From: Aspidiotus rigidus
Lineage: Eukaryota > Arthropoda > Insecta > Hemiptera > Diaspididae
Direction of reading: 5' to 3'
Assembly: GCA_035079385.1 (NCBI GenBank)
Contig: JAVHKY010000001.1
Coordinates: forward strand, 13,478,501 to 13,542,500
DNA: 64,000 nucleotides
Shown: positions 1-11,284 of the stretch, one piece after another
Layout of the letters: the number at the start of each line of letters is the position of its first letter
Position numbering within the stretch: the first letter of the stretch is position 1
Translations under genes and position numbers: made by a program
Notes under the pieces: generated by a model
What the model saw: the letters and a program-made list of their open reading frames with translations, nothing else
What the model was told of the DNA's origin: nothing
The model's database searches: none

Positions 1-1867
1 ACTCGAAATTTTGAAACCACGAAATACTTACTTCCGATACCTTTCCATCACTTGGCCAAACTAGTCTTCTCCTGTTCTTGATATGATGGAAACGGGATGA
101 ATAAATTTGAAAAGTACCTAAGTAATACTTCAGAATTTTGCGCATTAATAGCGTTGATAACGTCATCGTTCTAAACTATTTTTTCCTAATAAATATTGCC
201 TAAGGACCTACAATTTCAATTTTTATTTATTTATTTTTTTCGTAAAAATACTTAGGTACCTGTTTTATTGATGAAAAAATGAACTTGGAAGTGCGATTTT
301 CTATTTCATTTTATTTTCAATCCGACCTAACTTTTGTGACGTTTTCATTTTTTCTTTTTTGATATGGACTTCCGTTTTACAACTGAAAATATCCTTTCAA
401 AATATTCAATAATGATTTTTTTTTTTTTTTTTTCGATTACCAGGACTTTATACAAGAGCAAAAAGTATTGTTTTACGATTTGTAGCTTTTATTTTGAAAA
501 CTTCAGAATCAACAAAATAAGTTGAAAAATAATCTGTGTAATTACCAATATGAAAAAAAAAAAAAATTAGAAACTAGGCAGAACTTGGATGCTAATTATG
601 AAAGTCTATAAAAATTAAATCTTCCGACGGTATTTCTTTGAATAGGTTCCTCGGATTTGAATGATTAATTGATGGTGTGATTTTCTTCTTCGAACAACGG
701 TATTTGTAGAATGAGTTTGATTTTCAATATTCTTTAGATGAGTCGTAACACGAAATAGGTCCTCATATTTTTAATTTATTGAAATCAATCTCTGGTGGCA
801 AAATATTATCAAGAAACTCGCAGCTTGTGAGACAGAAATCACAGAAAGAAATTACCTATGTGATTCGTTAATGTTTACAAAAATATTTGTAAGTAATTCG
901 GGAGCCGATTGGAAAAAAAAATGTAGTGTTAGTGAATTCAAATGTTGTGACATGGAACAAAGAATTATTCATATCGAGAATACTTATTGATGATAAAATT
1001 GTTGCTTCAACCGTATTAATGTTACCAATACTCGGGTTGGAAGTTCAATTATTTTTCAAAATACCTACTGCTCTTCTAATGAAACTTCAAGATCAATATT
1101 TTTTCAAATCTCATCTATTTTATAAGACTAATTTTTAAAGAATTTTTTCAAATTTCGTTTTAGAACAGGTACATACCTATATTGATTGTTATTGATTATC
1201 GATTTCTATGATACTGATGACGACAAAGATCGAACTCGCGGTGAATTGTTTTTTTATTAGGTAGGCCTATTTATTATTATTATTTTTTTTTTTCTCAAAA
1301 AGAGTGAATGACTTTCATTTCCAGTAAGTTTGTTCAATGAAATAACGATATTTTTTCGGATATACACGAATACCACGCAATACAAATTTCACGAACGAAA
1401 ATTCTTCTCTTTTTCTGAAGTTCGTTGCATTATGAAGACGTATAAAAATGACGTGAGAACAATTTCTATTCATGAGGTTTTACCTATCCTTTTGATCGAA
1501 ATTCCTAATTAGTTTTTGGGAGAAAATAAATTTATCTTTAGGAAGAAGGCAAAAGACAACGTCGACCGTACCGAAAATAAGTAGATAACGGGCTTCGTCG
1601 GTATTATAAGCTCTAATTGGGCATCTAAAATGATTTAAATACGTACTAGAACTACGTCGGAGGGGCTCTAGCCTATTACTTGTCTTACGAAAAGATATTC
1701 TGAATATTTAGTCCTATTTCTTCTTGCCAGAGTGGATGATATCACGAGAGGTTGAAACAAAGCTATAAGGAAAAAATGTCGAATACCTACTAGACGCCTC
1801 ACAGTATCACTGAGGAAATTAGGCACACTTAAATTACCTACACTATAACTTTTTTTTTTTTCTGCAG
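1..1867. other. AT-rich non-coding stretch
   Basis: I see no supported gene here. The stretch contains homopolymer T runs (about 417-434 and 1276-1291) and short chance ORFs without splice-site support. The first exon of the gene whose second exon begins at 1868 should lie here or outside the window. No signal-peptide exon with a phase-1 donor was found on inspection. Confidence 0.5.
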
Positions 1868-2214
1868 AACCTGTTTACGATGGACCTGACAATCCGGAAC
1901 ACCTGAGACCGACTAAGGGAAAAGTTTGTCACCTGAGTTCAAAGATTAAACACCGGATTTGTAACGATGCCGTGAAAACTGCATATTGTCAACGCACTGG
2001 CTTCGTATTTTTGGAAAGCCGATCCGTGCAATCGGAGAAAAATTATTCGATCACGTACGGGGGCCGCTACAATTATGATATACCACCACAAATAGAACCG
2101 GCATGTATGTGTCCAACGATTCCTCCTCTGTACTTGAAAGACGGATCTATTCCCGGTGTAGTTACAGTAATTATCGACGGAGAAGTTGCGTCTGCTCTTG
2201 AAAATTCCATCTGA
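1868..2214 (+). CDS. Secreted four-cysteine family, member 1 (second exon only)
   Basis: This is the second exon of a small secreted-protein gene of the family repeated across the window. A strong acceptor (T11 tract, then TCTGCAG) ends at 1867 and reading starts in phase 1, as in all siblings. The exon encodes 115 complete residues and ends with TGA at 2212. It has the family spacing C-x10-C (VCHL...RICNDA) and the motif ACMCPTIPPLYLKD. The C-terminal SSG segment is altered to SIPG, the usual R-x-x-Y end is lost, and there is an extra Cys (YCQRT). An ATTAAA lies at 2561. Exon 1 was not found, so the model is partial; it could also be a decaying copy. Family membership is seen in the sequence; function is unknown. 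Confidence 0.75.
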
Positions 2215-3371
2215 TCATATGCACCAAACGCTGCTCGCGCGGCAAGTTTGCTGATGTAGCTGGGCACTCCGACATGCAATTTTTTGAAAGTTCAAATACT
2301 TTTCAGAGACGAGCCAGGGAAACCTCAAGAGAAAGAAGAAGTTTTCTCACTGTCGAGTTTTAGTACGTCCTCTTGATCTTGCTAAACACTCAACAGAAAG
2401 TACTCTTATTCACCACGTCGCAGAGGAGAACGCACAAGAATTCATGGGAACAAGTGGAGTCTTCATGTAGAAGTCATGGATCCATTCTGAATTGATCTGC
2501 CGTTAGGCCTGAATCCATCTTTATTGAATTGATTGTTATTTTGTGATAGTGATTCAAACGATTAAAGATTGTTAAAAAGAATGGCTCACAAAACATTTCT
2601 CCATATTATTTAACCCCTAACCAACAGACCAGCGCTCACGATGAGAGTCTTACAATTTATTCGTTTGATCTGCTCGACTGGGTTTGTCTGAAAAGAAGAT
2701 CAGGATATTGTTAGATATGAGTTTAAAACAACCTTTTCGTACTGAAGAATGAAACAAAGAGCGAAGGTACTGCGGGTTATAGCTGAAAAAGGCTGTGGAT
2801 AAAATTCAATTCAATAATATTTTGGTTATTTGGATGAAAAAACGTTTTAATTTTGAAAAACTCCCCTTTTAGCTAGGCCACTAATTACGTACCACCAACC
2901 GTCTCTTGAGTCCTATGAATGTTCCAGGCGTCCAATGTTTTTCTTGAATTTGAAAGGATGTGAAGGTGGTTAAAAATAAAAAATAAAATCTTGAACCTTT
3001 TTTCTCGAATTTGTAGGTTAGTTCAATTCATCACCCACCAGTGTTTCGACTAACTCGAGTGAAAATCAAGACAAAAGACAAAACTTATCCTAAAAAACTA
3101 TTTTAGCATTACATTCAGAAAACTTTTTTTCAAATATCCTCTGACAAACGATAATTCGATTATCTATGTAGGTTGAAAATTTCCTAACCATCAATAAGCT
3201 CAGCTTGAAAATTAGACTATAAGACTGGGATGGGTTTTGAGTACACGTGTACTCTACTGCGGAAAAAGATTAGCGTTCACGAGTATAGAGCAACTATTCT
3301 TGTTCTCTTCTATCGTCTTTGGGTTCAAGATCACAGGCGTAGCTCTTGTCGAAATTATAACCAAATATCTT
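2215..3371. other. Intergenic, no gene seen
   Basis: This holds the likely 3' UTR of the preceding exon, including ATTAAA at 2561-2566. The rest is AT-rich spacer with no ORF supported by splice sites or similarity. Confidence 0.5.
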
Positions 3372-3865
3372 CTACATCAATCCGAGGTTGCATATTTCAT
3401 CCACAATGTTGACGTATTCATCTCTCGAATGCTCTCCAGACATCAGAATGTAGCAATCGTTTTTACGAGGGCTTTTAACAAAAAACTTGTTTAATTCGGG
3501 ACATTTTAGCACCCTCGTTTTGATACTTTCGTGCTCTTGCGTACGAAATTCAACCATTTTCGTAATAATGTCAGGCACTCTACCTCCGAGAAATTGTATC
3601 GAATTATTTAAAGCTCGATCGCACAATGCTGATTGCCTATCTTCAGTCCAATTCACGAAAATCGGCTCTTGCCCTATGCTATCTAAAAATTAAAACGGTC
3701 TTAGAAATAGGCGCATATAATTGATAATTCTTAATCGCATAAAACATACGACCTAAAATTTCTTGTACCTGAAGCGAGAAACTCGTTCTCTAGTTCTTTA
3801 ATGCGATTACTACTGACAAGTACAATCATTGCGAATATCAACTTCGGAAACCACCTCGAGAACAT
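3372..3865 (-). CDS. Small secreted protein, divergent relative of the four-cysteine family
   Basis: This is a complete two-exon gene of 135 residues. Exon 1 (3865-3769) starts MFSRWFPKLIFAMIVLVSS, a signal peptide with a basic start and a hydrophobic core, and ends in phase 1 at a GTACAAG donor. An 86-nt intron follows, then TTTTTAG at 3683, and exon 2 (3682-3372) runs to the stop. Exon layout, phase and the segment ALCDRALNN match the KLxxCxxAL segment of the siblings on the plus strand. The first family cysteine is replaced by Val and there is no ACxCPT motif; instead CPELNKFFV sits at a similar place. Four cysteines remain in the mature part. It is transcribed opposite to most members. 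Relationship is inferred from architecture and one motif; function is unknown. Confidence 0.7.
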
Positions 3866-4342
3866 AGTAATCTAGATCAGAAAATTATAAGGATATGTCA
3901 ATTTTGGGGACGATTGATTTTATATTCACGAGATCGTTCGAGAAAATTGTAGTACCGAGAAGTGAGTTCCGAAAACTCTCTATCATTATGGCCTTCAAGG
4001 TTATCATGCATGTAATATGTTGATTAAGATTAGAGTAACTTAGCAGAACGAAAAATTCTTCTATAGGTATCTAGGTCTTTTCATTCAAGTAGATTTTTAC
4101 ACCCAGTCGCGGACTCATCGTCTACTGCAAGTTTAAGGTGAACATAAGAAAACAGTTTGGTAGAGTGGATTGATAGCTTGACTTGACTTCTTGTGGATTA
4201 TTCTCTGGTACCTTCTGTGCTCTGGATTGCTGATTAAATAATGCGTAATATCTAAGAAAAGGGAGAGTAATAAAAACACGACTGGATGGTTCCTCTTTAA
4301 TAAGATTGAATCCTCGAAAGTATTACAAGCCATTTTATAATT
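3866..4342. other. Intergenic, no gene seen
   Basis: AT-rich sequence upstream of the minus-strand secreted gene. It should contain that gene's promoter, but no clear TATA or initiator stands out. Confidence 0.45.
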
Positions 4343-4737
4343 GAGGGTTGGTTGGCACATAGGCACATAACAATAACAAAGATAGTCTCGAAATCACGAT
4401 ATATTGTCAGACCAGCAACATAAAGACATAAAAAACTCGAAAACTCAAAAAATATACGAAAAGAAAATAGGTATTAAAAAAGAAAATTATTAAAATCCTA
4501 AAACTAAAAAACTAAAAATAACGAAAACTCTTTTTTTTTTTTTGGTCAAGGAACGGTCGAGATGGAAACAAAATTTGAATGGATTTTAATAATTTTCTTT
4601 TTTAATATTTTCTTTTCGTGTATTTTATGAGTTTTCGAGTTTTTTACCGTATGTCTTTATGTTGCTGGTCTGACAATATATCGTGATTTCGAGACTATCT
4701 TTGTTATTGTTACGTGCCTATTTACCAACCAACCCTC
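4343..4737. mobile_element. Foldback element with about 150-bp inverted arms
   Basis: The left arm (about 4343-4500, starting GAGGGTTGGTTGG) is repeated in inverted orientation at about 4580-4737 (ending CCAACCAACCCTC). The arms are nearly identical over about 150 bp and separated by about 80 bp of low-complexity sequence with no ORF. The outer flanks both read ATT, a possible 3-bp target duplication. This is the structure of a non-autonomous foldback DNA transposon or long-armed MITE. The close match of the arms suggests a fairly young insertion. A transcript across it would form a long hairpin RNA. Confidence 0.85.
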
Positions 4738-5299
4738 ATTTATGGTTCCTCTTCCTCCATTGTAAGGCTATATGCCTATGAATGATAAACGATAAACTTC
4801 CGACGTTTTCGGCTTCCATTAATTACTATATACCTCTTCATCCACTAAGGAGAGAAAACTTATTTTTTTCATGTGAAGGATGAAAATATGATGCGGTCTA
4901 CTGAAATATTGGATTAGTTCTTACGATCACCATCCCCTCCCTCTCCTGTGGGACTGTACTGAAGACTCATCCCCAGCACTTTTTCTATTCGCTGTAATTG
5001 TGGAAACTTGAACGCCCACTATCCCGTGACCATGGGCGCACTCAAGACCGCGATGACTTCTACTGCTATTTTGAATCATTTCCTCCATGACGCTAGATAA
5101 CTTTTTCATGGTAGAACAAGAACCTAGCCTTGTGACTTTCCCGCCACTTTTCTAATTTCTTCTGCAATAACGGCTACGTTCGGCAAGAAGACTAGCCTTG
5201 ACGCATTGTCATTGTCCCCATCAAACCTTACTGCGTGGGAATGGAAAGATTCAATGATTTCTAAAGACTTTATAATTTGCGTTCACAGTTCTTGAGACC
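4738..5299. other. Intergenic, probably degraded repeat
   Basis: No gene seen. Base composition becomes more GC-rich from about 4930, continuous with the LINE remnant that follows, so the part after 4930 may belong to the same element. Confidence 0.35.
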
Positions 5300-5780
5300 T
5301 GTCTATCATTTGAGTCATCGTTGTCGTCATCTGGCTACCTTAGTGTGGGTAGATCCGTCACAATTTCTTGAAGAGTGGATGCGTGTGTGGCTGATTAGTC
5401 CAATGCGTGAAGCTGTAGTTCGACCGCATGTGTCGCATGTAAAGGGTGGTGGCGGCGGAACTGTTTGACGCAGCCCACACTCGACAAACAATCCTCCATT
5501 GTTGTTGCCCAGAGAGCTCCATAACGCACGATTTTCGCAGGATGATTCCCATGCTTCATCGATTTTTGCGTTTTTTCAGTGCTGCATGACATTGATTCTT
5601 GTACCGCCTCCGCTGCCCACCAGTGCGACTTGCCATACACCCTCCTGCAGTTCCCCGTACAAGAGCTATTTGGGTAACCGAGCATCGTCTATTCGCTTAA
5701 CATGGTCCACCTATCGCAGCAGCATTGATCGCGTTATCGTGCTCTCGATTGCTGGAGGACTCGACGGTTCGATATAAAGT
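5300..5780 (-). mobile_element. LINE 3'-end fragment with C2H2 finger
   Basis: On the minus strand at about 5480-5365 one frame reads FTCDTCGRTTASRIGLISH then TRIH, giving C-x2-C-x12-H-x3-H, followed by a stop. This finger with the SRIGLxSH core is common at the C-terminal end of LINE-derived ORF2 proteins in animals. The upstream part (5685-5480) is open in overlapping frames and is frameshifted. GC content is clearly higher than the surroundings, fitting a transposed sequence. The assignment rests on recall of the finger motif; it is a dead fragment. Confidence 0.5.
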
Positions 5781-6069
5781 AGCTAGTAGTAGCCAATTAC
5801 TAGCTAGTAGTAGTAGCTGTTAGTAGTAACTGTTGGTAGCAGCTAGTTGTAGCTAGTTGTAGCTAGTAGTACTTACGTAGTGGTAGTACCTAGTAGTAGC
5901 CAATAGGCTGGTAGTAGCTAGCTAGTGGTAGTAGTAGTAGCTGTTAGTAGTAGCTAGTAGTAATAGCTAGTAGTAATAGCTAGTAGTAATAGCTAGTAGT
6001 AGTAGTAGCTAGTAGTAGCTGGTTGCAGCTAGTTGCAGCTAGTAGTACCTAGTGATAGTAGTAGCTAGT
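5774..6069. repeat. TAG/TAGC minisatellite
   Basis: About 300 bp are built from TAGTAG and TAGCTAGTAG units, with variants such as TAGTAATAGC and TAGTTGTAGC. The array is imperfect and has no fixed higher-order period that I could define. Confidence 0.9.
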
Positions 6070-6928
6070 GGTTGTGATTCACTTGGCCCTTTCAGCACAA
6101 CTAGCGGTTGGCCAGGATCGGGTTCATTCGTTATCGCATGGGCGGTGCATTATTTTGCTCTCAACTTAATTCAGTTTAATACTGCTTATTATTGGCATGC
6201 CTGGACCGGTAGTAGATGTACCCGTCCAGTAACAACTTATTTCTTTCCACTGCAGGCCACATTTTACACACTGAGAGTAGTGAGAAGCTGGTTGCAGCCG
6301 GGGTGTTATTCTTTTTTGCATGCCATGGAAATTTCATAAGCTGAGGTAACAAGAATACAGAAATAGGCAATGAAAATCGTGTTAATTGTAACCGTCGATG
6401 CAAGCTGCGTATTTATCAGGCAAAATTGCTGGCCTGGAATTTTCGTGGGAAAAAATTTTCGTTAAAACGTCTTTGTGAAATGGTATTTGGGAGAAGAAAT
6501 TCTCGTAAAAATGTCATTCGTGAAATGTGCTTTTTGTGAAATTTATTTGGTGAAAAGGGGTGCTCAAAATATTTCATATCAGATTTACGCTAAACCAAGA
6601 AAGGGGGCGAATGAGCGGAGCGAGTGAGCCCTACGAATGCTGAAGGGTGATAGCCCAAAATGTATCATATTAGACTTTTGCCCCACAAAAATAGCTCAAA
6701 ATATTTTTCCCATAAATGTAGACAATTGCTCTATAGGCTTTCTCAGAAGCGTGACAAAAGGCGTGTAGTTCAATGAAAGTAGGGGCAAAAGTGAAGTAAT
6801 ATCTCACAAGCGCGCGCTTGACCTAGTAGAAGCCTCTAGATTAGAATATTTCAATACGACTGCTAAAATATAAGAAGGGGGGCATGAAACATGATCTTTA
6901 TTCATTTGGCTACGCCAGAAAATTTTTT
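6070..6928. repeat. Spacer with an interspersed repeat copy (GGGGCGAAxGAGCGxAGCGAG type)
   Basis: No gene seen. At about 6595-6640 lies ACCAAGAAAGGGGGCGAATG followed by AGCGGAGCGAGTGAGCC, and at 6888-6928 CATGAAACATGATCTTTATT followed by CATTTGGCTACGCCAGAAAA. Both blocks recur elsewhere: 28620-28745 (reverse), 38640-38820 and 57390-57640. This defines an interspersed, non-coding repeat family. Its termini could not be fixed by eye. Confidence 0.5.
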
Positions 6929-7780
6929 AAACAGGGAACCTGTTTTATTGGAGGGTAATTCGATGAAAAACGCTGAGCGCCGTCCGCCGGGCGCCGGGAG
7001 GAAAACGTTGGACTTGGAAAAATTTTCCACCTCCAAGCTATAGATGATAGGAGTGGACTTCTCTCTGATTCGAGCAGTATATTATACTGGGTTATACTAT
7101 GTATTATGCTAGGCTTATATGAGGTCCAAGCCTACTTTATAGTAGGTAGGTAGCTTTATATTCGATTATATTTTGTATTGTAGTAGGGTTATACTAGGTT
7201 CAAGCTTATAAATACTTGGCCTATACCCCGTGGGTGATTGAAAATCTGTGACTTTATGTATACCCCCCATTGTTATCCTACCTTAGGCCTAGTATAATAA
7301 AGCTAGTATAAAGTAGGCTTCGACCTCCGAATTTGCATAGCTTGAGGCAGGCCTATACCTTGTGGGTGAGTGAGAAATCTGCGAGTTATTTCAGCCTATA
7401 CTAGGCTTAATATAGACCTGTAGTAGGCTAAAGCCTCTTTACTAGATCCTACTACATAGTTTAAGTCCTAGTATTATAGAGCTAGTATAAAGTAGGCTTG
7501 GACCCCGTATTAGCATAGCTAGTATAAAGTAGGCTTCGACCTCCGAATTAGCATAGCTTGAGGCAGAGCTATACCTCGTGGGTGATTGAGAAATCTGCTA
7601 GTTTATTTCCACCCTTGCGAGTTTACACCCTCCCCCCCCCCGATGTGTAGTCTAAAGCCTCTGGTATACCTAGTATAATAGAGGTAATATAAAGTAAGGA
7701 AAGTAAGCTTGAGCCTAGTATAACCCTACTCTAAAGAAGTTCAAGCTCGAATAGTAAATACCCCAACAGGTTCCCTGTTT
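6929..7780. repeat. Block bounded by 15-17-nt hairpins, rich in TAGTATA motifs
   Basis: The block begins with a perfect hairpin AAACAGG-GAA-CCTGTTT at 6929-6945 and ends with AACAGG-TTC-CCTGTT at 7766-7780. The interior is dominated by repeated CTAGTATAA, TAGGCTT and AAAGTAGGCTTGGACC phrases in both orientations, with no ORF. It may be a non-autonomous mobile element whose ends are small hairpins. The same terminal word occurs at 11285 and 11753. Confidence 0.6.
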
Positions 7781-8289
7781 GCCTCAATCAACAAAGTTAA
7801 TGAAGGCAATCCCGAGCAGCTAGTCATGACTGCTGCGAGTTTTCTTCTGCACGAAGTTGAGATAGAAAGAAATCATTTTTCATAATTTTAAAATCCTTCG
7901 CTCAATGGGATCTTCTCTATGAGGGGGGGTACTCATTGTCGTGTTTCCTTGAATAACACTATAAGTACAGAATTTCGAACATTCTTCATCGGAATTTTAT
8001 TCGCACCTACAACATTAAAAATCACTTCAAGGTTATGGAAAAGTATTGAAAAGTAAACCCAGTGTATTACGTCACAATATTCTGAATACAAAAATCAAGA
8101 AAACAGGTGAAAATGTGAACAGGTGGAAGTTTACGAATGTCTTCCTCAAAATAATAGATTTTTCGTCTTATTACATACAGTGGAATCATACCAAAATCTA
8201 AATCGATGGAAGTCTATAGAGCAGATTAATCTAAATTCAACTGATAACAAGTGCTTAATGTACCTGTCAATTTTTCTCCACTCTCGTAG
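7781..8289. other. Intergenic, no gene seen
   Basis: AT-rich spacer containing the 3' side of the minus-strand gene that ends at 8290. Nothing else supported. Confidence 0.45.
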
Positions 8290-8729
8290 TTAAAAGAATT
8301 CGTTGGCATGTTTTAACAAAGCGATTTCACGTACGCGTCCCACAACGAGAATTTCAGTCTTGCCGTCTCGTAGGTAACGAATTCGTTCGAGCAAAAATAC
8401 AGAATGTTTGTCGCTAGGATCCTCGGAGACCAAAAATTCTACAATTGCCTTCTTGTACTCCGTAATGAAACATGGGAAAGGGGTGACTAAAACAGATTGT
8501 ATGTGGCGATACGCTAAGTCCGTATCGAGCGCTTGAAAAGTCACCTCAACGTCTTCTTCGCAGTTCGTATCCGCGGTTCTGTCGATTTCTTTTATATCAC
8601 CGAAATTGGGTATGGCTTCCTCGGATAGACTCGATCGAGCATTGTCCAAGAGACTGCAAAGACGTATTTTTTGATTTGCATTCAATGTGCATATAGGATG
8701 CGCTGAAGGCTTTTTTGCGGTGTATGTAC
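8290..8729 (-). CDS. Divergent four-cysteine family member (second exon)
   Basis: The exon begins after CTTCCATTCAG (acceptor ending at 8730) in phase 1 and encodes 146 residues before the stop. The first residues lead into HPICTLNANQKIRLCSLL. This has the exact C-x10-C spacing of the plus-strand siblings (HICxLxxEEKLxxC) and places this gene in the family. Downstream it differs: an NCEEDVEV segment and FPCFITE replace ACxCPTxPP. The FPCF element recurs in the neighbour at 9210. A signal-peptide exon was not found in the 8730-9200 interval, so exon 1 is missing, remote or decayed. Family membership is inferred from the spacing; function is unknown. Confidence 0.65.
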
Positions 8730-9209
8730 CTGAATGGAAGATGACCGTTAATTGAGTCAGGAAAACCTACCTACCAAAATATAATATTAATGAGCCTTGA
8801 AAACTGTCTTGTTTTTAGCAATGAACGCGCTGAGATTATCGATGGTGCATACATTCCCAGATACGGAAACCTAGCCTAAGGATGAAACAAGGGGAGATAG
8901 CAGAAGGGAGAAATATTTGACCTTATATAAGATGACTTTACTGGGGGTACCCTGGAAAAATATCTTCATCAGTCCTCTTGTGTAGGAGCTTTGTAAATCT
9001 CACAATAATGTCATCGAGAGTGAGGTCAGTGACCTTAAGGGATGGTTGTGACTCGAAAAAATGATTTTCCTGGAGGGGATCGTGACATGGGGACTTGAGG
9101 CTTGGAATAGTTTTGAGGAAATAGCAAAGAAGGAGATGAGTGATCACGGATCTATATAAGACGGTAGAGGCTCAAAACAATTGAAGCGGTTCCTCGCTGT
9201 CATTGTAAG
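8730..9209 (-). other. Spacer with an open frame of uncertain status
   Basis: Between the two divergent minus-strand genes the frame 9147-8938 is open and reads ...VTDLTLDDIIVRFTKLLH..., with protein-like composition. It has no ATG and ends at GGGTACC rather than a good donor. It may be an alternative or decayed exon of either neighbour. I cannot build a model from it. Confidence 0.25.
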
Positions 9210-10337
9210 CTATGCGATCACGCACACAGTCTCAACCAAATTACCTGCAGCCGATCCACTCTTATGGTATAAAAAATGCTTACGATGAAGTTGCGCAAAA
9301 ATTTTCTCCAAACTTCTGCGATTGCGGATCGATTGGTCGATAATGGGTGTGGGCTCGGCCAAGCCGAAGAGCTTGGCCTTGGACTTATAACCCCGTTGCG
9401 TGAATACAAACGCGTAGTCTTCGGTAAATCCGTACGTAATGAAGAATTCAGTACCATTATCTTCTACGAAACACGGAAACATAGCGATGATGTCGCTAAA
9501 ATCGCCTATTTCCACTTTGATTCCGACGAATTCGACTTCTTCCAATTCCGGTATGTCATCGCTGGTAGCTTGAATTCGGTGATGAATATCCTCGTCTCCG
9601 TACTCGTATTGCTTGGCGTGCAGAAGGTCTTTACAATATTCCTGTAACTTTTTTTTTACTTCGGTTGCTTTCTCGTCATCGTCATCATCGTCTTCGTCGT
9701 CGTCTTTATCTTTCTTATCCTTCCCTTCTTTCCCGTCCTTTTCCTTCCCACCCTTTTCCTTCCCACCCTTTTCCTTTCCATCCTTCTCCTTCTCCCCCTT
9801 CTCTCCCTTCTCTCCCTTCCCTTTTTTGTCTTTCTTTTTGTTTTTCTTTTCTTTCTTTTCTTTTTCTTTCAATTTTTCCTCGATTTCTTTAGGCCATTTG
9901 GCACCTTTTGGTTTCTCTCTTGCTCCCAATTGCTTGGCGAACGCTGAAAAGCGAAAAAAAAAAAAAAAATGGTAGATTTTTATAAATCCACATCAAATCG
10001 CGTACCTACGCACTTAAATTACCTTATTTCAATTATTTGAAGGTAATTTAGGAAAGAATTGAGAGGAAAATACAAAAGAAATGAGAATTAGTAATTGCTC
10101 TCTAAATCGATACTAGGGCTGTCTGAGATGGATTATCTCCAATTAGGAAAATTGAAAAAATAAGTACGTCAGTACCTACTACGAGGTCGGCATAATCTTC
10201 ATCCAAATCCGGGTACAAAGTGACGGTCAAAGGACTGATGGGATCTGTAGAAGCCGAATCAGAAGCCAAACGAAGATTATCAAAGGTGCCTAACAGTTGT
10301 AAATAAATATGAACTTCTGCACCCATTTTCACGGATA
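9210..10337 (-). CDS. Lys/Asp-rich protein with divergent family-type C-terminal domain (two exons, 5' end missing)
   Basis: Exon a (10337-10176) follows ATCATCAG and ends in phase 1 at GTAGTAG|GTACTG. Exon b (9943-9210) follows CGCTTTTCAG, also phase 1. The joined frame stays open and encodes about 299 residues. Exon b starts with about 70 residues of K/E/G repeats (KEKGGKEKGGKEKDGKE type) and an acidic run of D residues. KKLQEYCKDLL then resembles the family KLxxCxxAL segment, and IAMFPCFVED matches FPCF of the gene at 8290. The N-terminal exon holds AEVHIYLQLL, perhaps a relic of the VHICxL element. No start exon was found; an ATG-bearing candidate near 10494 is out of phase. The lysine tract may be a repeat expansion inserted into a family member. 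Nuclear or extracellular location cannot be told. Confidence 0.6.
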
Positions 10338-11284
10338 CTGATGATTAAAAAATTTATAAACTGTACAAATTGAAATATTCTCACCGAGAATGATTCTCTC
10401 GAAAGCTTTCTTTTCATGATTTTGCACTCTTGAGAACATTCTACGTAAATAATATTAGGTTTACCTGTAGCAAACACAGTTGTAAATCACCCGACATAGA
10501 CGAATTACATAAACAATACAGATTTATGGGTGAAGGTACGAGTATGAATAACTTTGCCGCATAACATTGAGGCGTTTACGTTTTTCGATCGAATGAAAGA
10601 GGAAAGAAATCAGATGATCCGTACGTCTGGGACATCGATTTGTAAGCGAAGTTTCGACGATTTTCCTGCTTACTTTTCATTTCGATGGAATATTTTTCTG
10701 ATCTCGAATAGGAGAATTTTTTTCTCCTATACAATGGAACCTTTGCTCGCAAAGTCTCTCTCAGAAGAGATTAATTAAAAGAAGTAATGAATCTGTTTTC
10801 AGAAGGATTTTTCGATTCCGTACCTCCTCGATTATTAGAATTTCTCAAAGATACAGTTCGATGGTCGACCTTCCTCCATCTCCCACCTTCATATTCAGCT
10901 GATAGTCAAAATGTTGGAAGCACCTCTCCCCATGTATATAGCTTAAAAAATTTGCTAAAAGATATCGAAAAGTGTAACGACGCCGAAAGATGTCAAAAAT
11001 GCGTCAACGAGTATGTACATATTTTATTGTAAATCGTTGTTTATATCAACTAGAAGGAAATTGAGACAATGACTTGTCGCGCTGATGGTGCAAAATAACC
11101 GCTTGCTAATGGCTCTGGACAACATAAGAATTTTCAATTATTCAATGAGCCACGTTGACTCCAAATTAACTCGTCATTTCGATCAAAGGAGAACTCAGAA
11201 TGGAACGCCCCTTCTCACCTTTAAAACTCATAGTCGACGACCACACACACGGCGCACGGCAAATTTTCCGGAATAACCTCATTG
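10338..11284 (+). other. Spacer with one possible exon (10803-11010)
   Basis: An exon-like frame runs from acceptor CTGTTTTCAG (ends 10802) to donor GA|GTATGT at 11011, phase 1 in and phase 2 out. It encodes about 69 residues ending IEKCNDAERCQKCVNE, with three closely spaced cysteines. No start or terminal exon could be joined to it; the nearest upstream GTAAGC donor would create a stop. It may be a pseudogene exon. The rest shows nothing. Confidence 0.3.

Noticed and set aside
3230..3494. Two plus-strand ORFs opposite the secreted gene
   Set aside because: No start context or splice support; they overlap the well-supported minus-strand exon and its 3' flank.
5277..5468. Plus-strand ORF in the GC-rich stretch
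   Set aside because: The minus strand carries the C2H2 finger reading, so this is its shadow.
9613..9975. Plus-strand ORF rich in Ser/Phe/Pro
   Set aside because: It is the antisense reading of the lysine-rich exon on the minus strand; its composition is explained by that repeat.
10280..10477. Minus-strand ORF overlapping the exon at 10176-10337
   Set aside because: It runs through the intron and the ATCATCAG acceptor in another frame; the exon model with matching phases is preferred.
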